The notes under the pieces were generated by a model that saw only the letters and a list, made by a program, of their open reading frames with translations, was not told where the DNA came from and made no database searches. 64,000 bases of DNA, from positions 341,389 to 405,388 of the forward strand of contig NZ_FOYL01000008.1 of NCBI RefSeq assembly GCF_900115955.1. The letters are read 5' to 3'. Position numbers and translations under genes: made by a program. This DNA comes from Lentzea waywayandensis. GTDB taxonomy: Bacteria > Actinomycetota > Actinomycetes > Mycobacteriales > Pseudonocardiaceae. This document shows positions 7,812 to 16,226 of the stretch, in pieces; position 1 is the stretch's first letter; every line of letters begins with the position of its first letter.

Positions 7812-9797
7812 GTGGCGCCCGTTGAGTTCACCGTCACCGGTGGTGAAGGTTCACCACTGGACTTCGTCGCGGCCCTGACACCCGCGTCCTCCCTGGTCGT
7901 GATCACCGATCCGGGCGGGTGGGCGCAGGTCAGCCAGGGGCTGGCCGTCGGATCGACCACGTCGGCCGTGGTCACGACCGAGGTGCGGGTGCTGCGGTTC
8001 GCGGTGCTCGATCTGCGTCACTTCTCGTCGGCCTCGTCGCTGCCGTCGCTCTCGGACGTGCCCGGCGACGTCGTGGCTCTGCACGACACGCGCTCGTGGG
8101 ACTCGGCTCCGGTGGTCGCGTCGTTGCGCGGGCTCGGCCGGCCGGTCGTTCTCTTCACCGCCGTGCACACGTGGGTGTCCGGTGTGGACGCTTCCTCGGC
8201 GCTGATCGGGTGGAGCGCGCCGCACGTCGTCCTCGCCGTGCCGCGGGGTTCCGGCGAGGGACGGCTCGAGGACGTCCTCTGGCAGTTCCGGGAGCTGGAA
8301 CGGCGGGGTGCGATGACCTACACCTCCCTGCCCGCGCCGCCGGTGGTCGCGGACCGCGCGGTCACCGTGATGGTCGCCCTGCCCGGAGCCACCGAGGGCA
8401 TCGCGGGAGCGTTGCGGCCCGGCGCGGACTACGAGGTGTGGGCGCGCGTCGGGGCGCACAACACCGTGCTGCCCGGAGACCTCGGGCTGCGGGCCGTGCT
8501 GAGCATGCCGGGGCGTCCGGTCCAGGCCGAGTCGTTCGTGCTGCCCGCCGAGGGGCCCAGTTCGTGGGTGAGCTTCGAGGTCACCACGCCGTACGCCTCG
8601 GTGCCGTGGACCGGTGAGCTGGTCATCTACCACGGCGTCGTGCCGGTGCACGTCCAGCAGGTCGTGCTGCCGGTCGGCGCGGGGGAGTCCCGCACGGTGC
8701 CGCGGCTGAAGCTCTCCCGCACGTTCGCCGATCTCGCGCCCACGCCGTCGCGGGCGGCCTCGATCCTGGTGCTCGGCGACCGGGCCCTGGTGTCGGCGGG
8801 CGGGGTGCCGTCGTGGGTCAGCCTGGCCGGCTGCGCGCTGCCGCTGCCGGCGTTGTCCGGGCTGGATCCCTGGTACGGCAAGGACTTTCCGGCCTACTGC
8901 GCCGATCTCGCGTTCCTCGCCCGGCAGGGATCGGCGGTGTACTCGCGGCTGTTCGGCGATCTCGGGCTCGCCGACGCCGTCCGGCGGGCCGCGCGGGTGA
9001 CCGGTCGTCCGGCCGGGCTGATGGTGGCGTCCCCCGGCACCGGGTCGGTGCCGTGGCCGATGATCTACGACCTGCCGTTCGAGGACGGGCCGCACCGGCT
9101 GTGCGCGTCGGTTGGGCAGTTCGGGCCGTTCGGTGCCGGGGGAGAGGTGCCCGCGCACTGCCCGGTCGCCGATCACAGCGGGAACGTGTTGTGCCCCTTC
9201 GGTTTCTGGGGTCTGTCCAGCGTGCTGGAGCACCCGGCCGGGCCGCTGGTGGCGCGCGTCTCGCCGCGCCCGTGGCCGTTCGAGATGACGATGGCGGTCG
9301 ACGCGGGGATGGATCGAGGCCTCACCGACCGGCACGTCACGGAGCTGATGTCGCAGATCTCGCCGGAGTCCGTGTCCTCGGCCTACGTCACCCCCGCCGA
9401 GCTGGGACGGGTGCTGGCCGGCGAGTCGATGGACGTCGTCCACCTGCACTTCCGCGAGGGGTTCCTCGACGCCGAGGAGATCGCACGGTGGGACCGCGAG
9501 GGCGTGTGGCCGCGTCCGCACTGGCCCGTGCGCAAGCCGTTGGTCGTGGGGACGTCACCGATGGCGGGCCTGGTGTCCTCGTTCGTCGAGCACGGCGCGT
9601 CGGGCGTCATCAGTCCCGAGGTCGCCGTGCCGCAGGACATGGCCGGCTGGGTGACGGGAATGGTGCTGTCGCGGCTGGCTTCCGGTCTGAGCGCAGGAGA
9701 GGCGTTGCGGCAGGTCCGCTGGGAGATGCTCAGTCGTGGCAACGTGATGGGGCTCGCGTACGCGCTGTACGGCAGCGCGGATCTCCGGGTTCGCTGA
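7812..9797 (+). CDS. CHAT-like domain protein with apparently degenerate catalytic dyad
   Basis: A 661-residue protein. Residues ~1-180 are a mixed alpha/beta region, ~190-330 look beta-rich, and ~400-661 resemble a CHAT (caspase-like) domain. CHAT proteases carry His in an HxxCHG-like motif and Cys in an LSACET-like motif. Here the corresponding segments read DVVHLHFREG (from residue 541) and PLVVGTSPMAG (near 577), so by eye both catalytic residues are replaced. The C-terminus (ASGVISPEV..GEALRQVRWEM) matches the CHAT fold end. The GTG start follows the ctaB stop by 22 bases. It may be a pseudo-protease scaffold; function unknown. Confidence 0.6.
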   Translation: MAPVEFTVTGGEGSPLDFVAALTPASSLVVITDPGGWAQVSQGLAVGSTTSAVVTTEVRVLRFAVLDLRHFSSASSLPSLSDVPGDVVALHDTRSWDSAPVVASLRGLGRPVVLFTAVHTWVSGVDASSALIGWSAPHVVLAVPRGSGEGRLEDVLWQFRELERRGAMTYTSLPAPPVVADRAVTVMVALPGATEGIAGALRPGADYEVWARVGAHNTVLPGDLGLRAVLSMPGRPVQAESFVLPAEGPSSWVSFEVTTPYASVPWTGELVIYHGVVPVHVQQVVLPVGAGESRTVPRLKLSRTFADLAPTPSRAASILVLGDRALVSAGGVPSWVSLAGCALPLPALSGLDPWYGKDFPAYCADLAFLARQGSAVYSRLFGDLGLADAVRRAARVTGRPAGLMVASPGTGSVPWPMIYDLPFEDGPHRLCASVGQFGPFGAGGEVPAHCPVADHSGNVLCPFGFWGLSSVLEHPAGPLVARVSPRPWPFEMTMAVDAGMDRGLTDRHVTELMSQISPESVSSAYVTPAELGRVLAGESMDVVHLHFREGFLDAEEIARWDREGVWPRPHWPVRKPLVVGTSPMAGLVSSFVEHGASGVISPEVAVPQDMAGWVTGMVLSRLASGLSAGEALRQVRWEMLSRGNVMGLAYALYGSADLRVR

Positions 9798-9829
9798 ACC
9801 GACGGCGTTGGCTGATCGTTTACCTGGGC

Positions 9830-10078
9830 ATGCTGAACTCGCAGGCTCAGATCCGTCAGGCCGTCGCGGAACTGACCGAGGCCTTCGGTGACCGGGTGCC
9901 GGACGAGGTGATCCACGAGGTCGCCGTCGCCACGCACGTCGAACTACGCCGCACCGCGACCGTGCACGCTCATCTCGCCGTGCTCACCGCGCGACGTGCG
10001 GCCCGTGAACTCGCGTTCACCGCCATCGGGGTCACGATGCCTCAACAGCAGACGGCGGGCCTCACGCCTGCTCGCTGA
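9830..10078 (+). CDS. Small three-helix protein, hypothetical
   Basis: An 82-residue, probably all-helical protein beginning MLNSQAQIRQAVAELTEAF, with an amphipathic N-terminal helix and a second helix around VPDEVIHEVAVATHVEL. It resembles the small three-helix-bundle proteins common in actinomycetes, but I do not recognise a function. It lies 32 bases after the CHAT-like gene on the same strand and may be co-transcribed. Its stop overlaps the 3' end of the convergent gene by 17 bases. The reading frame was otherwise part of a longer shadow frame, so the ATG start is an assumption. Confidence 0.5.
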   Translation: MLNSQAQIRQAVAELTEAFGDRVPDEVIHEVAVATHVELRRTATVHAHLAVLTARRAARELAFTAIGVTMPQQQTAGLTPAR

Positions 10079-10424
10079 CCCGTAAATAGACGGTCTCGGC
10101 GCGGCTCACGGCCGTGCGCGCAAGGCGTGACAACTCACTGAGGTGCGCGAACGCGGCATGGAAGTCCATGTCGACGAGAGGCGCCCACGACAGTGCGACG
10201 TCGTGCATGCGTGCCGGATCGGCTTTGACGAGCTGCGCCACGAGGGCATCAGGGAGCGCGACAACGTTGTCGTCGGGCAGAGGCGCCCACACCTCGTTGA
10301 ACACCTCATGCCACACGACGACTGCTTCGCGCGGGTCGTAGTCACCGGCGGCGACCGACTCCGTGCCGTTTTCGACGAAGAACGCGCTCAGGACGCCACC
10401 TTGGTCAGCAGGTCCTCGACGCAC
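10062..10424 (-). CDS. Hypothetical protein, last gene of the HD/cupin operon
   Basis: Up to 120 residues, acidic, with a central segment VVVWHEVFNEVWAPLPDDN and a helical C-terminus (AHLSELSRLARTAVSRAETVYLRV). No recognised family. The GTG start used here lies 37 bases inside the preceding HD-domain gene; there is no convincing start after that gene ends, so the true start is uncertain. It is coupled to the three upstream leftward genes. Confidence 0.5.
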   Translation of the reverse strand: MRRGPADQGGVLSAFFVENGTESVAAGDYDPREAVVVWHEVFNEVWAPLPDDNVVALPDALVAQLVKADPARMHDVALSWAPLVDMDFHAAFAHLSELSRLARTAVSRAETVYLRVSEQA

Positions 10425-11041
10425 GGGTCGTCGAGGGACTCAACGATGCACTTCCACAACAGGAGGTTCGTCTCGGCCCACCTGGTGTAGGTCGCGGCGG
10501 CCTCCGAGTCGTAAAAGTAGTAGCCCTCGTCGGCTTTGCCCACCTGCTCGCCCACGATCTTGTACGCGAGCTCGCGCAACGTGATGCCGTTCTCCTGGAG
10601 GTACTTGTGCGCCAGGACGACCGGCGTGACCGGCAGTGCCTTGAACAGCGTGTCCGCGTCGGACAACGCCTGTGCCTCCAGCGAGATGTCGCGGGAGCGC
10701 GTGCGCATCTCGGCCTCGACGACGATCCGCTCGATCCACTCGATGTCGCCCAGGGCGACGCCGGCGACGAACAGGACCTTGCGGCGCAACGCCTCGCCGT
10801 CCGTGGGCAGCGAGTTGCGGCGGACCATGTAGTTGAGGTCGTGCACCAGCGCCGCGACCTCGACGATGTCTCGCGCAGCCCCGTTGCGCTCGGCGAAGTG
10901 CACGGACTTGTCCCGGACGAAGCTCACGTGGTGCCAGCCGTGGAACTGCAGCTTCGCGGCCAGGTCCTCGCACAGCCGCCTCACGCGCTGCTCCACGTCC
11001 GCGATGACAGACCTCGGAATCAATGTGCGCGTACGCATCAT
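10388..11041 (-). CDS. HD-domain phosphohydrolase
   Basis: A 217-residue HD-superfamily protein. Metal ligands appear as His in FHGWHH (residues 34-38), the HD pair in ALVHDLNY (67-68) and a late Asp in LSDADTLF (~128-130). The family hydrolyses phosphoesters of nucleotides or second messengers; the substrate here is not deducible. The ATGATG start is preceded by AGGAGGG. It sits third in a leftward run with a membrane protein and a cupin-like protein, which suggests a shared sensing or repair role. Confidence 0.75.
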   Translation of the reverse strand: MMRTRTLIPRSVIADVEQRVRRLCEDLAAKLQFHGWHHVSFVRDKSVHFAERNGAARDIVEVAALVHDLNYMVRRNSLPTDGEALRRKVLFVAGVALGDIEWIERIVVEAEMRTRSRDISLEAQALSDADTLFKALPVTPVVLAHKYLQENGITLRELAYKIVGEQVGKADEGYYFYDSEAAATYTRWAETNLLLWKCIVESLDDPCVEDLLTKVAS

Positions 11042-11098
11042 CAGCCCTCCTGACAGGTGGGCTGATGGTAAGCGTGTCGCAGGGACCTCAGTGAGGCT

Positions 11099-11746
11099 TC
11101 AGAGGTGGTTCGTCAGATCCTCCAGTCGGTCCTCCACCGGCACGTGCCGGTGGCTGATTCCGGTGTCCGGGTCGTAGCTGAGGCTCCACGGGTTCACGGC
11201 GCGTGACTTGACCAGGAACGTCATGGTCCCGTCCGCTGCTCGTGGGATGCGGTGGAACTCGTGCGCGAGCATCGTGCCGGTGGTGCCCTCGGCGCACTGG
11301 GTGCGGTTCGTGAGTTCCGTGCCGACGACCGTGCGGCCACCGACACCGAGCCGGGCGTCGAAACGTTCGTGCAGGTAGGCACCGCTCAGGATGGTGGTGC
11401 AGAAGTGGTAGCGGTGGTTGTGCACCGAGTCGGCGTAGCCGGCCCGCCAGTCGCCCAGCGGTTTGTACTCGTGCAGCCAGAACGTGAACGGTTCGTCCGC
11501 CTCGTCGCGCAGGCACCACGCGAAATGCGTCGTCGTCTCGCGTGAATGCGCGATCACCCAGGTCGCCTCCTGGGGTGTGAGGCCGTCGATGTACGCGCGA
11601 AGCTCTTTGCGCAATCCGGGCCGGGCCGCCCACTCGCGAAACCACGTGCCGACATCGGCCCAGTGGTCCACCACGGGAAATTCGGCGCGCTTCACCCGAG
11701 CGGCGAGCTCCTCGAGCGCGGACAACCCGGTGAACTCGGCTAGCAA
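11099..11746 (-). CDS. Cupin-like protein, function unknown
   Basis: 215 residues. The motif DSVHNHRYHFCTTILSGAY near residue 108 looks like the first metal-binding motif of a cupin barrel (HxH plus aromatic), with a later His in LAHEFHRIPR. That suggests a small-molecule binding or oxygenase-type barrel, but I cannot name the family. The start is TTG with GAGGAG about 9 bases upstream, 6 bases after the membrane-protein gene, so the two are probably co-translated. Confidence 0.6.
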   Translation of the reverse strand: MLAEFTGLSALEELAARVKRAEFPVVDHWADVGTWFREWAARPGLRKELRAYIDGLTPQEATWVIAHSRETTTHFAWCLRDEADEPFTFWLHEYKPLGDWRAGYADSVHNHRYHFCTTILSGAYLHERFDARLGVGGRTVVGTELTNRTQCAEGTTGTMLAHEFHRIPRAADGTMTFLVKSRAVNPWSLSYDPDTGISHRHVPVEDRLEDLTNHL

Positions 11747-11752
11747 GATCGA

Positions 11753-12757
11753 TCAGCTCCTCAACTGAGCGGATGCGGAGAATTCGCGACGGAATGCGTG
11801 GAACTTGCCTTCGAGCTCCGTGAAACCGTCGATGGTGAGTGTCTCGCCGGTGATCTTCTCGAACAGCGCCACGAAGTCGTTTCTGGAAGTCGCTGGCGTG
11901 ATGGCGAAGTGGTAGCCGGCCTTGGAATTGCTGATGCGCAGGAACTCCGCGCGTTCCATCGCGTAAAGGAACGAACTTTCGGTGAACCTGAGCGTGCGCG
12001 GATACGGCCTGAGCACTCCCGCGGTGTTGCTGTAGAGCGTGAGCCACGCCGAGTCGTCGAACAGCTCGAGCCGATCGAGCGGCGGATCCGAAACGATGGT
12101 GACGTCGATCCTGGAACACCGGCTGCGCGCCGCGTAGAGCCCGACGAGCCCGATGCCGATCTGCTCCTTGAGCCGTTTCTGGATCTCGTCGTAGTCCCCG
12201 TCCGCGCCTTCGTTGCGCAACAGGTACCTCGCGCGCCCGCTGATGGCGTTGTCGTCGCGCGGGTCGGCCAGCACGGCCCTGAGCTCGCACTCCGTCTGGC
12301 TGAGCAGCACCCTGCCCGCCGCGTACCGGCCCGCGAACCCGCGGAAGCAGTACAGCCGCGTCCGCTCCAGGTCCTGCATCATGAGCTGGTTGAACACCGG
12401 ATCCGGCTTGGCCGTCGGCTCGAACACGTGACTGGGGAAGAACTCGCGATCGAGCGCCCGATACTCCTGGGTGAGCTCTATGAGTGCCTTGCGACTCTCC
12501 TCGATCACCGGAGCGAGAAGCGCCTTCTGCGCCGCTTTAGAGGTGATCAACGTCTGCGTGAAGCTCACGACCGCCGAAATGAGAGTGCCGGTACCCAGCG
12601 CTGTCAGCAGGTTTCTCGCTGTCCCGGAATCCATTTGACTGGAAATGGCCAGCGACGCACCCGACGTCACGACGAGTATGAGGAGGAGCAACCCGGTCCG
12701 AGTCCAGAACAACTCCTGGATCAGGTTGCTGCGGATGCCTCCGGCCTCCGCGGACAC
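11753..12757 (-). CDS. Two-TM membrane protein with large cytosolic domain
   Basis: 334 residues with two N-terminal membrane helices (around TGLLLLILVVTSGASLAIS and LLTALGTGTLISAVVSF), then about 250 cytosolic residues with no family I recognise. The topology (short paired TM anchor plus soluble C-domain) resembles signalling or effector membrane proteins. It is the first gene of a leftward cluster with the cupin-like, HD and small proteins. The GTG start is followed by SAEAGGIRSN. Function unknown. Confidence 0.6.
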   Translation of the reverse strand: MSAEAGGIRSNLIQELFWTRTGLLLLILVVTSGASLAISSQMDSGTARNLLTALGTGTLISAVVSFTQTLITSKAAQKALLAPVIEESRKALIELTQEYRALDREFFPSHVFEPTAKPDPVFNQLMMQDLERTRLYCFRGFAGRYAAGRVLLSQTECELRAVLADPRDDNAISGRARYLLRNEGADGDYDEIQKRLKEQIGIGLVGLYAARSRCSRIDVTIVSDPPLDRLELFDDSAWLTLYSNTAGVLRPYPRTLRFTESSFLYAMERAEFLRISNSKAGYHFAITPATSRNDFVALFEKITGETLTIDGFTELEGKFHAFRREFSASAQLRS

Positions 12758-13143
12758 GAGTCTCCACCTCCCGGGTCACCAGATTGGCTGCTACCCGAAC
12801 GGACGAATGCGGTCGGTGTCCGATCAAGTGCGAGGAGTTACTGTACGCGTCGGTCAAAAGATAAGGAAGCTGCTATTCGTGCGACATTCAGGACCGGAAT
12901 AACCGCCCTTGGGCCCAGTCGCCGACCCGTATCCGTGCACTTCGGTGACGCCCAGTCGCCACCCACCCCGTGCGTGTCGGATGAGGGTGACCCACCCACC
13001 CGAACGCGCCCACGGTGAGTGTTTTAGCCCGCCCGGCCGTTGCCGCCTCTGCTCCGGCAGGCCGAGTCGTCCGGCGGCCTTCAGGGCGAGGTCGTGCGGC
13101 CTGCTACACGCCGCTCACACGCGTCCGAATACGCTCACCCACC
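12758..13143. other. Intergenic region without a recognised gene
   Basis: This 386-base gap lies between the divergent membrane-protein operon and the FKBP lipoprotein gene. GC is lower than average around 12830-12900 (GATAAGGAAGCTGCTATTCG region), which is where the leftward operon promoter probably sits. I find no convincing RNA gene or conserved ORF. The small rightward frames here lack ribosome binding sites. Confidence 0.5.
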
Positions 13144-13659
13144 ATGCGTAACGTCCTGCTCATCGCGTCCCTGGCGCTCGTGGCGGCCACCGGCCTCGCC
13201 GGCTGCGGCAGCTCGGCCCAGCCCTCGGCCGGCGCGCCCACGACCCCCTGCAAGGCCGACGACTTCAAGGTCACCGGCGACTTCGGTGCGGCGCCCAAGG
13301 TCGAGATCCCCGCCTGCAAGCCCACCGACGAGCTCGTCATCAAGGACCTGGTGCAGGGCACCGGCGCCGAGGTGAAGGCGGGCACGACGGCCTCGGTCAA
13401 CTACCAGCTCACCACGTTCTCCGACAAGAAGATCCTCGACAGCTCCTTCGAGCGCGGCGAGCCGTTCGACGTCGAGAACGTCGGCCAGGCGCCGGTCATC
13501 GACGGCTGGAACGAGGGCATCGTCGGGCTCAAGGAGAAGGGCCGCCGGCTGCTGATCGTGCCGCCCGCCAAGGGCTACGGCCAGGGCGGTCAGGGCATCA
13601 AGGCGAACGAGACGCTCGTGTTCGTCATCGACGGCGTGAAGGTCACCCCCGCCGCCTGA
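13144..13659 (+). CDS. FKBP-type peptidyl-prolyl isomerase lipoprotein
   Basis: 171 residues with a lipoprotein signal peptide (hydrophobic stretch then LAGC, Cys21) and an FKBP domain: VIKDLVQGTGAEVKAG, LDSSFERGEPF, GWNEGIVGLKEKGRRLLIVPP and KANETLVFVID. It should accelerate proline cis/trans isomerisation of exported proteins at the outer face of the membrane. The start is the ATG directly before the signal peptide; an earlier in-frame ATG would add a basic, unrelated stretch. A perfect hairpin follows 12 bases after the stop. Confidence 0.9.
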   Translation: MRNVLLIASLALVAATGLAGCGSSAQPSAGAPTTPCKADDFKVTGDFGAAPKVEIPACKPTDELVIKDLVQGTGAEVKAGTTASVNYQLTTFSDKKILDSSFERGEPFDVENVGQAPVIDGWNEGIVGLKEKGRRLLIVPPAKGYGQGGQGIKANETLVFVIDGVKVTPAA

Positions 13660-13671
13660 CGCGAAACGAAA

Positions 13672-13695
13672 CGGCCCCTCGCATCCGAGGGGCCG
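13672..13695. terminator. Bidirectional stem-loop between FKBP and qor
   Basis: CGGCCCCTCG-CATC-CGAGGGGCCG is a perfect 10-bp stem with a 4-base loop between convergent genes. There is no strong U-tract on the + side (CTTCTCGT); on the - strand the TTTCGTTTCG tail is richer in T. It likely serves both transcripts. Confidence 0.8.
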
Positions 13696-13707
13696 CTTCT
13701 CGTCACG

Positions 13708-14649
13708 TCACGGCAGAAGCAGCAGCTTGCCGGTCGTCTTGCGCGACTGGAGGTCGGTGTGCGCCTGCGCCGCCTCCTCCAGCTTGTACCGGCCGCCGAT
13801 CCGGATGTTCAGTTCACCGGACACGATCGCCCCGAACAGGTCCGAGGCCCGCCAGTCGAGTTCCGCGCGGTCGAGCAGGTAGGCCCCGGTCGACGGACGC
13901 GTCAGGTACACGGACCCGGCCGCGTTGAGCCGCTGCGGGTCCACCGGCGGCACCGGCCCGGACGACGCCCCGAACAGCGCCAGCGTTCCGCGCGGCTTCA
14001 ACGAGGCCAGCGACTGGTCGAACGTGTCGGCGCCGACCCCGTCGTAGACGACGTCGACCTTCTCGATCTGCGAGGCGAAGTCGCCGTACCGCAGCACCTG
14101 GTCCGCGCCGGCCTCCCGGCACAGCGCCTCCTTCTCGTCGGTCGACACCGTCGCGACGACGGTGGCGCCCTTCGACTTCACCCACTGCGTCAGCAGCAGC
14201 CCGACGCCACCGGCCGCCGCGTGCACCAGCACCCGGTCGCCCTCCTTCACCACGTACGTCGAGTGGATCAGGTAGTGCGCGGTGATGCCCTGGAGCAGAG
14301 CGGCCGCGGCGAGTTCGACGTCCAGCTCGCCGGGCACCCGGACCGCGGACGCCGCGGGCACCACGACCTCCTCGGCGTAGCTGCCCAGCACACCCATCCA
14401 GGCGACCTTGTCGCCGACGGCGAAGTCCGGGGAGTTCGAGACGACGACCTCGCCGGCACCTTCGAGCCCCAGGGCCGTGGGCAGCGGGATCGGGTACTGG
14501 CCGCTGCGCTGGTACGTGTCGATGTAGTTGACGCCCGCCGCGGCCACCTTCACCAGCAGTTCGCCGTCACCGGCCACGGGCGACGGCACGTCGGCGTACT
14601 CCAGCACCTCCGGGCCACCGGCCGAACGCACCACCACTGCCTTGGGCAT
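13708..14649 (-). CDS. qor: NADPH:quinone reductase (zinc-free MDR family)
   Basis: 313 residues of the medium-chain reductase superfamily without the structural or catalytic zinc Cys. It has GVNYIDTYQRSGQYP near residue 40, the Rossmann motif VHAAAGGVGLLLTQW near 143, and the quinone-oxidoreductase end LEEAAQAHTDLQSRKTTGKLLL. It reduces quinones with NADPH, protecting against redox cycling. The position relative to ctaB and ctaA matches mycobacterial qor (Rv1454c), supporting orthology. Confidence 0.9.
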   Translation of the reverse strand: MPKAVVVRSAGGPEVLEYADVPSPVAGDGELLVKVAAAGVNYIDTYQRSGQYPIPLPTALGLEGAGEVVVSNSPDFAVGDKVAWMGVLGSYAEEVVVPAASAVRVPGELDVELAAAALLQGITAHYLIHSTYVVKEGDRVLVHAAAGGVGLLLTQWVKSKGATVVATVSTDEKEALCREAGADQVLRYGDFASQIEKVDVVYDGVGADTFDQSLASLKPRGTLALFGASSGPVPPVDPQRLNAAGSVYLTRPSTGAYLLDRAELDWRASDLFGAIVSGELNIRIGGRYKLEEAAQAHTDLQSRKTTGKLLLLP

Positions 14650-14756
14650 CTGTCCTCCTTGATCGACTCACCCTGCTCAACCCGGGCCGTGACCCCGATG
14701 TTCCCCTTCTCAGCTGGTGGGAGCAAAAGGAGCGCCAATCCTGGTAAGACCGATCC

Positions 14757-15545
14757 ATGCGAAAAACAACCCTGCTGCTGATCGCATGTCTGCTCCTCAT
14801 GGGAGCGCTTCCATCCCATGCCGCCTCCGCCAAGAAGGGCGTGAACGCGGCCGACGACCCCGGTCCGGCCGGCGCCGCCATGACCGCGCTGGACGCCCGC
14901 TGGTACTACACCTGGGCCTCGGACCGGCGAGGGATCCAGAGCACCGCCGAGTTCGTCCCGATGATCTGGGGCGCGGCCAGCGTGACCGACGCCGAGCTGG
15001 CCAAGGCGAAGGCCAACGGCCGGCAACTGCTGGGGTTCAACGAACCCGACATGGCGGGCCAGGCGAACATGACGGTCGAACGCGCGCTGGACCTGTGGCC
15101 ACGCCTGCAGAGCACCGGACTGAGGCTCGGCGCCCCCGGCGTCGCGTTCGGCGGTGACGTCGCGGGCGGCTGGCTCGACCGGTTCATGGCGGGTGCGAAG
15201 GCGCGCAACCTGCGCGTCGACTTCATCCCGCTGCACTGGTACGGCCAGGACTTCTCCTCCGCGGCCACCGGGCACCTGGAGTCGTACCTGCGCAACGTCC
15301 ACAACCGTTACAAGAAACCGATCTGGCTCACCGAGTACGCGCTGATCGACTGGCGCTCCGGCCGCGCGGTCTACCCGAGCCGGCAACAGCAGACCGCGTT
15401 CATCACCGCGTCGACCAGGATGCTCGACGGACTGTCCTTCGTGGAGCGTTACTCGTGGTTCACCCTGTCCACGAAGACAAGTCCGACCGGACTCTCCACC
15501 GGCACGGCGTTGACGGCAGCCGGCCAGGCCTACCGGCCGGCCTAG
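14757..15545 (+). CDS. Secreted glycoside hydrolase, GH128-like (beta-1,3-glucanase type)
   Basis: 262 residues with a clear signal peptide (MRKTTLLLIACLLLMGALPS..). A TIM-barrel glycosidase is indicated by LLGFNEPDMA (putative acid/base Glu near 95) and IWLTEYALIDW (putative nucleophile Glu near 193), the arrangement of the Glyco_hydro_cc/GH128 family acting on beta-1,3-glucan. FIPLHWYGQD is also typical. It probably attacks fungal or plant glucan outside the cell. A 161-nt inverted repeat begins at its stop codon. Confidence 0.85.
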   Translation: MRKTTLLLIACLLLMGALPSHAASAKKGVNAADDPGPAGAAMTALDARWYYTWASDRRGIQSTAEFVPMIWGAASVTDAELAKAKANGRQLLGFNEPDMAGQANMTVERALDLWPRLQSTGLRLGAPGVAFGGDVAGGWLDRFMAGAKARNLRVDFIPLHWYGQDFSSAATGHLESYLRNVHNRYKKPIWLTEYALIDWRSGRAVYPSRQQQTAFITASTRMLDGLSFVERYSWFTLSTKTSPTGLSTGTALTAAGQAYRPA

Positions 15546-15704
15546 CCGCGTCCTGTAAGTCTCGTCCGCGATAGTCGCGGCCGAGGGCCCCGGAGGCGGC
15601 ACCGCCGAAACGCCCGAATACGCCCGGTATGAGGGCGTTCCGGCGGCGCCGCCTCCGGGTCTCTCGCCCGTGACTCTCATCGAACGGACTTACAGGACAC
15701 GGCT
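15544..15704. repeat. 161-nt near-palindromic (cruciform) element
   Basis: Two 78-nt arms around a 5-nt loop (GCCCG at 15622-15626) pair without any gap: 62 of 78 positions are complementary. Ends read AGCCGCGTCCTGTAAGTC on the left and GACTTACAGGACACGGCT on the right. TAGCCGCG occurs at both flanks (15543-15550 and 15705-15712). The element fills exactly the space between two convergent stop codons. It may be a miniature transposable or REP-like unit reused as a bidirectional terminator. It encodes nothing I can see. Confidence 0.8.
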
Positions 15705-16222
15705 TAGCCGCGCACGTGCCGGTGTCCCTCGGTGGGGAACGCGGGAGGTGAGGCGGGGAGCAGTTCGTGCAGGACGTAGCCGCACCTGACCGCCACCCGG
15801 CAGGACGGGTGGTTGTCGACGGCGTGGATCAGGTCGAGCCGGGTGAGCGCGACCATGTCCTGGACGTCCAACGCCCACTGCGACAAGGTGTCCACCGCGC
15901 GGGAGGCGATTCCTCGCCCCCGCGCGTGGGCGGCGGTCCAGTAGCCGACCTCGGCTGTGCCGCCCGATCCCACCTTCACCACCACGTGGCCCAGCGGGGA
16001 GCGGTCGTCGGCGACTACGGCGAAGCTGAACCGGGTCGCCCTCGCCCAGCCGGTGGCCTGCGCGTCCAGCCACCGCCGGGCCTCGGCGTCGCCGGTCAGG
16101 GGCGCGGCCAGCCGGCGGCGCAGCACTGGATCGCGGTGCGCCGCCAGCAAAGCCGGGAGATCGTCCGACTGCCACGGCCGCAGTAGCAAGGCAGTGGCCG
16201 GTACGGGCAGGGCGATCGTCAC
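15704..16222 (-). CDS. GNAT family N-acetyltransferase (RimJ/RimL type)
   Basis: 172 residues with the acetyl-CoA binding segment EVGYWTAAHARGRGIASRAV (R/Q-x-x-G-x-G/A) near residue 92 and the RimJ/L-like ending LDLIHAVDNHPSCRVAVRCGY. It transfers an acetyl group to an amine; the substrate is unknown. The leftward gene lies 5 bases after the DUF885 gene, suggesting an operon. Its TAA stop is built into the end of the cruciform element. Confidence 0.85.
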   Translation of the reverse strand: MTIALPVPATALLLRPWQSDDLPALLAAHRDPVLRRRLAAPLTGDAEARRWLDAQATGWARATRFSFAVVADDRSPLGHVVVKVGSGGTAEVGYWTAAHARGRGIASRAVDTLSQWALDVQDMVALTRLDLIHAVDNHPSCRVAVRCGYVLHELLPASPPAFPTEGHRHVRG

Positions 16223-16226
16223 GCCA

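Noticed and set aside
13672..13695. Operator function for the CGGCCCCTCG palindrome
   Set aside because: It sits between two convergent stops, so a terminator is the simpler explanation.
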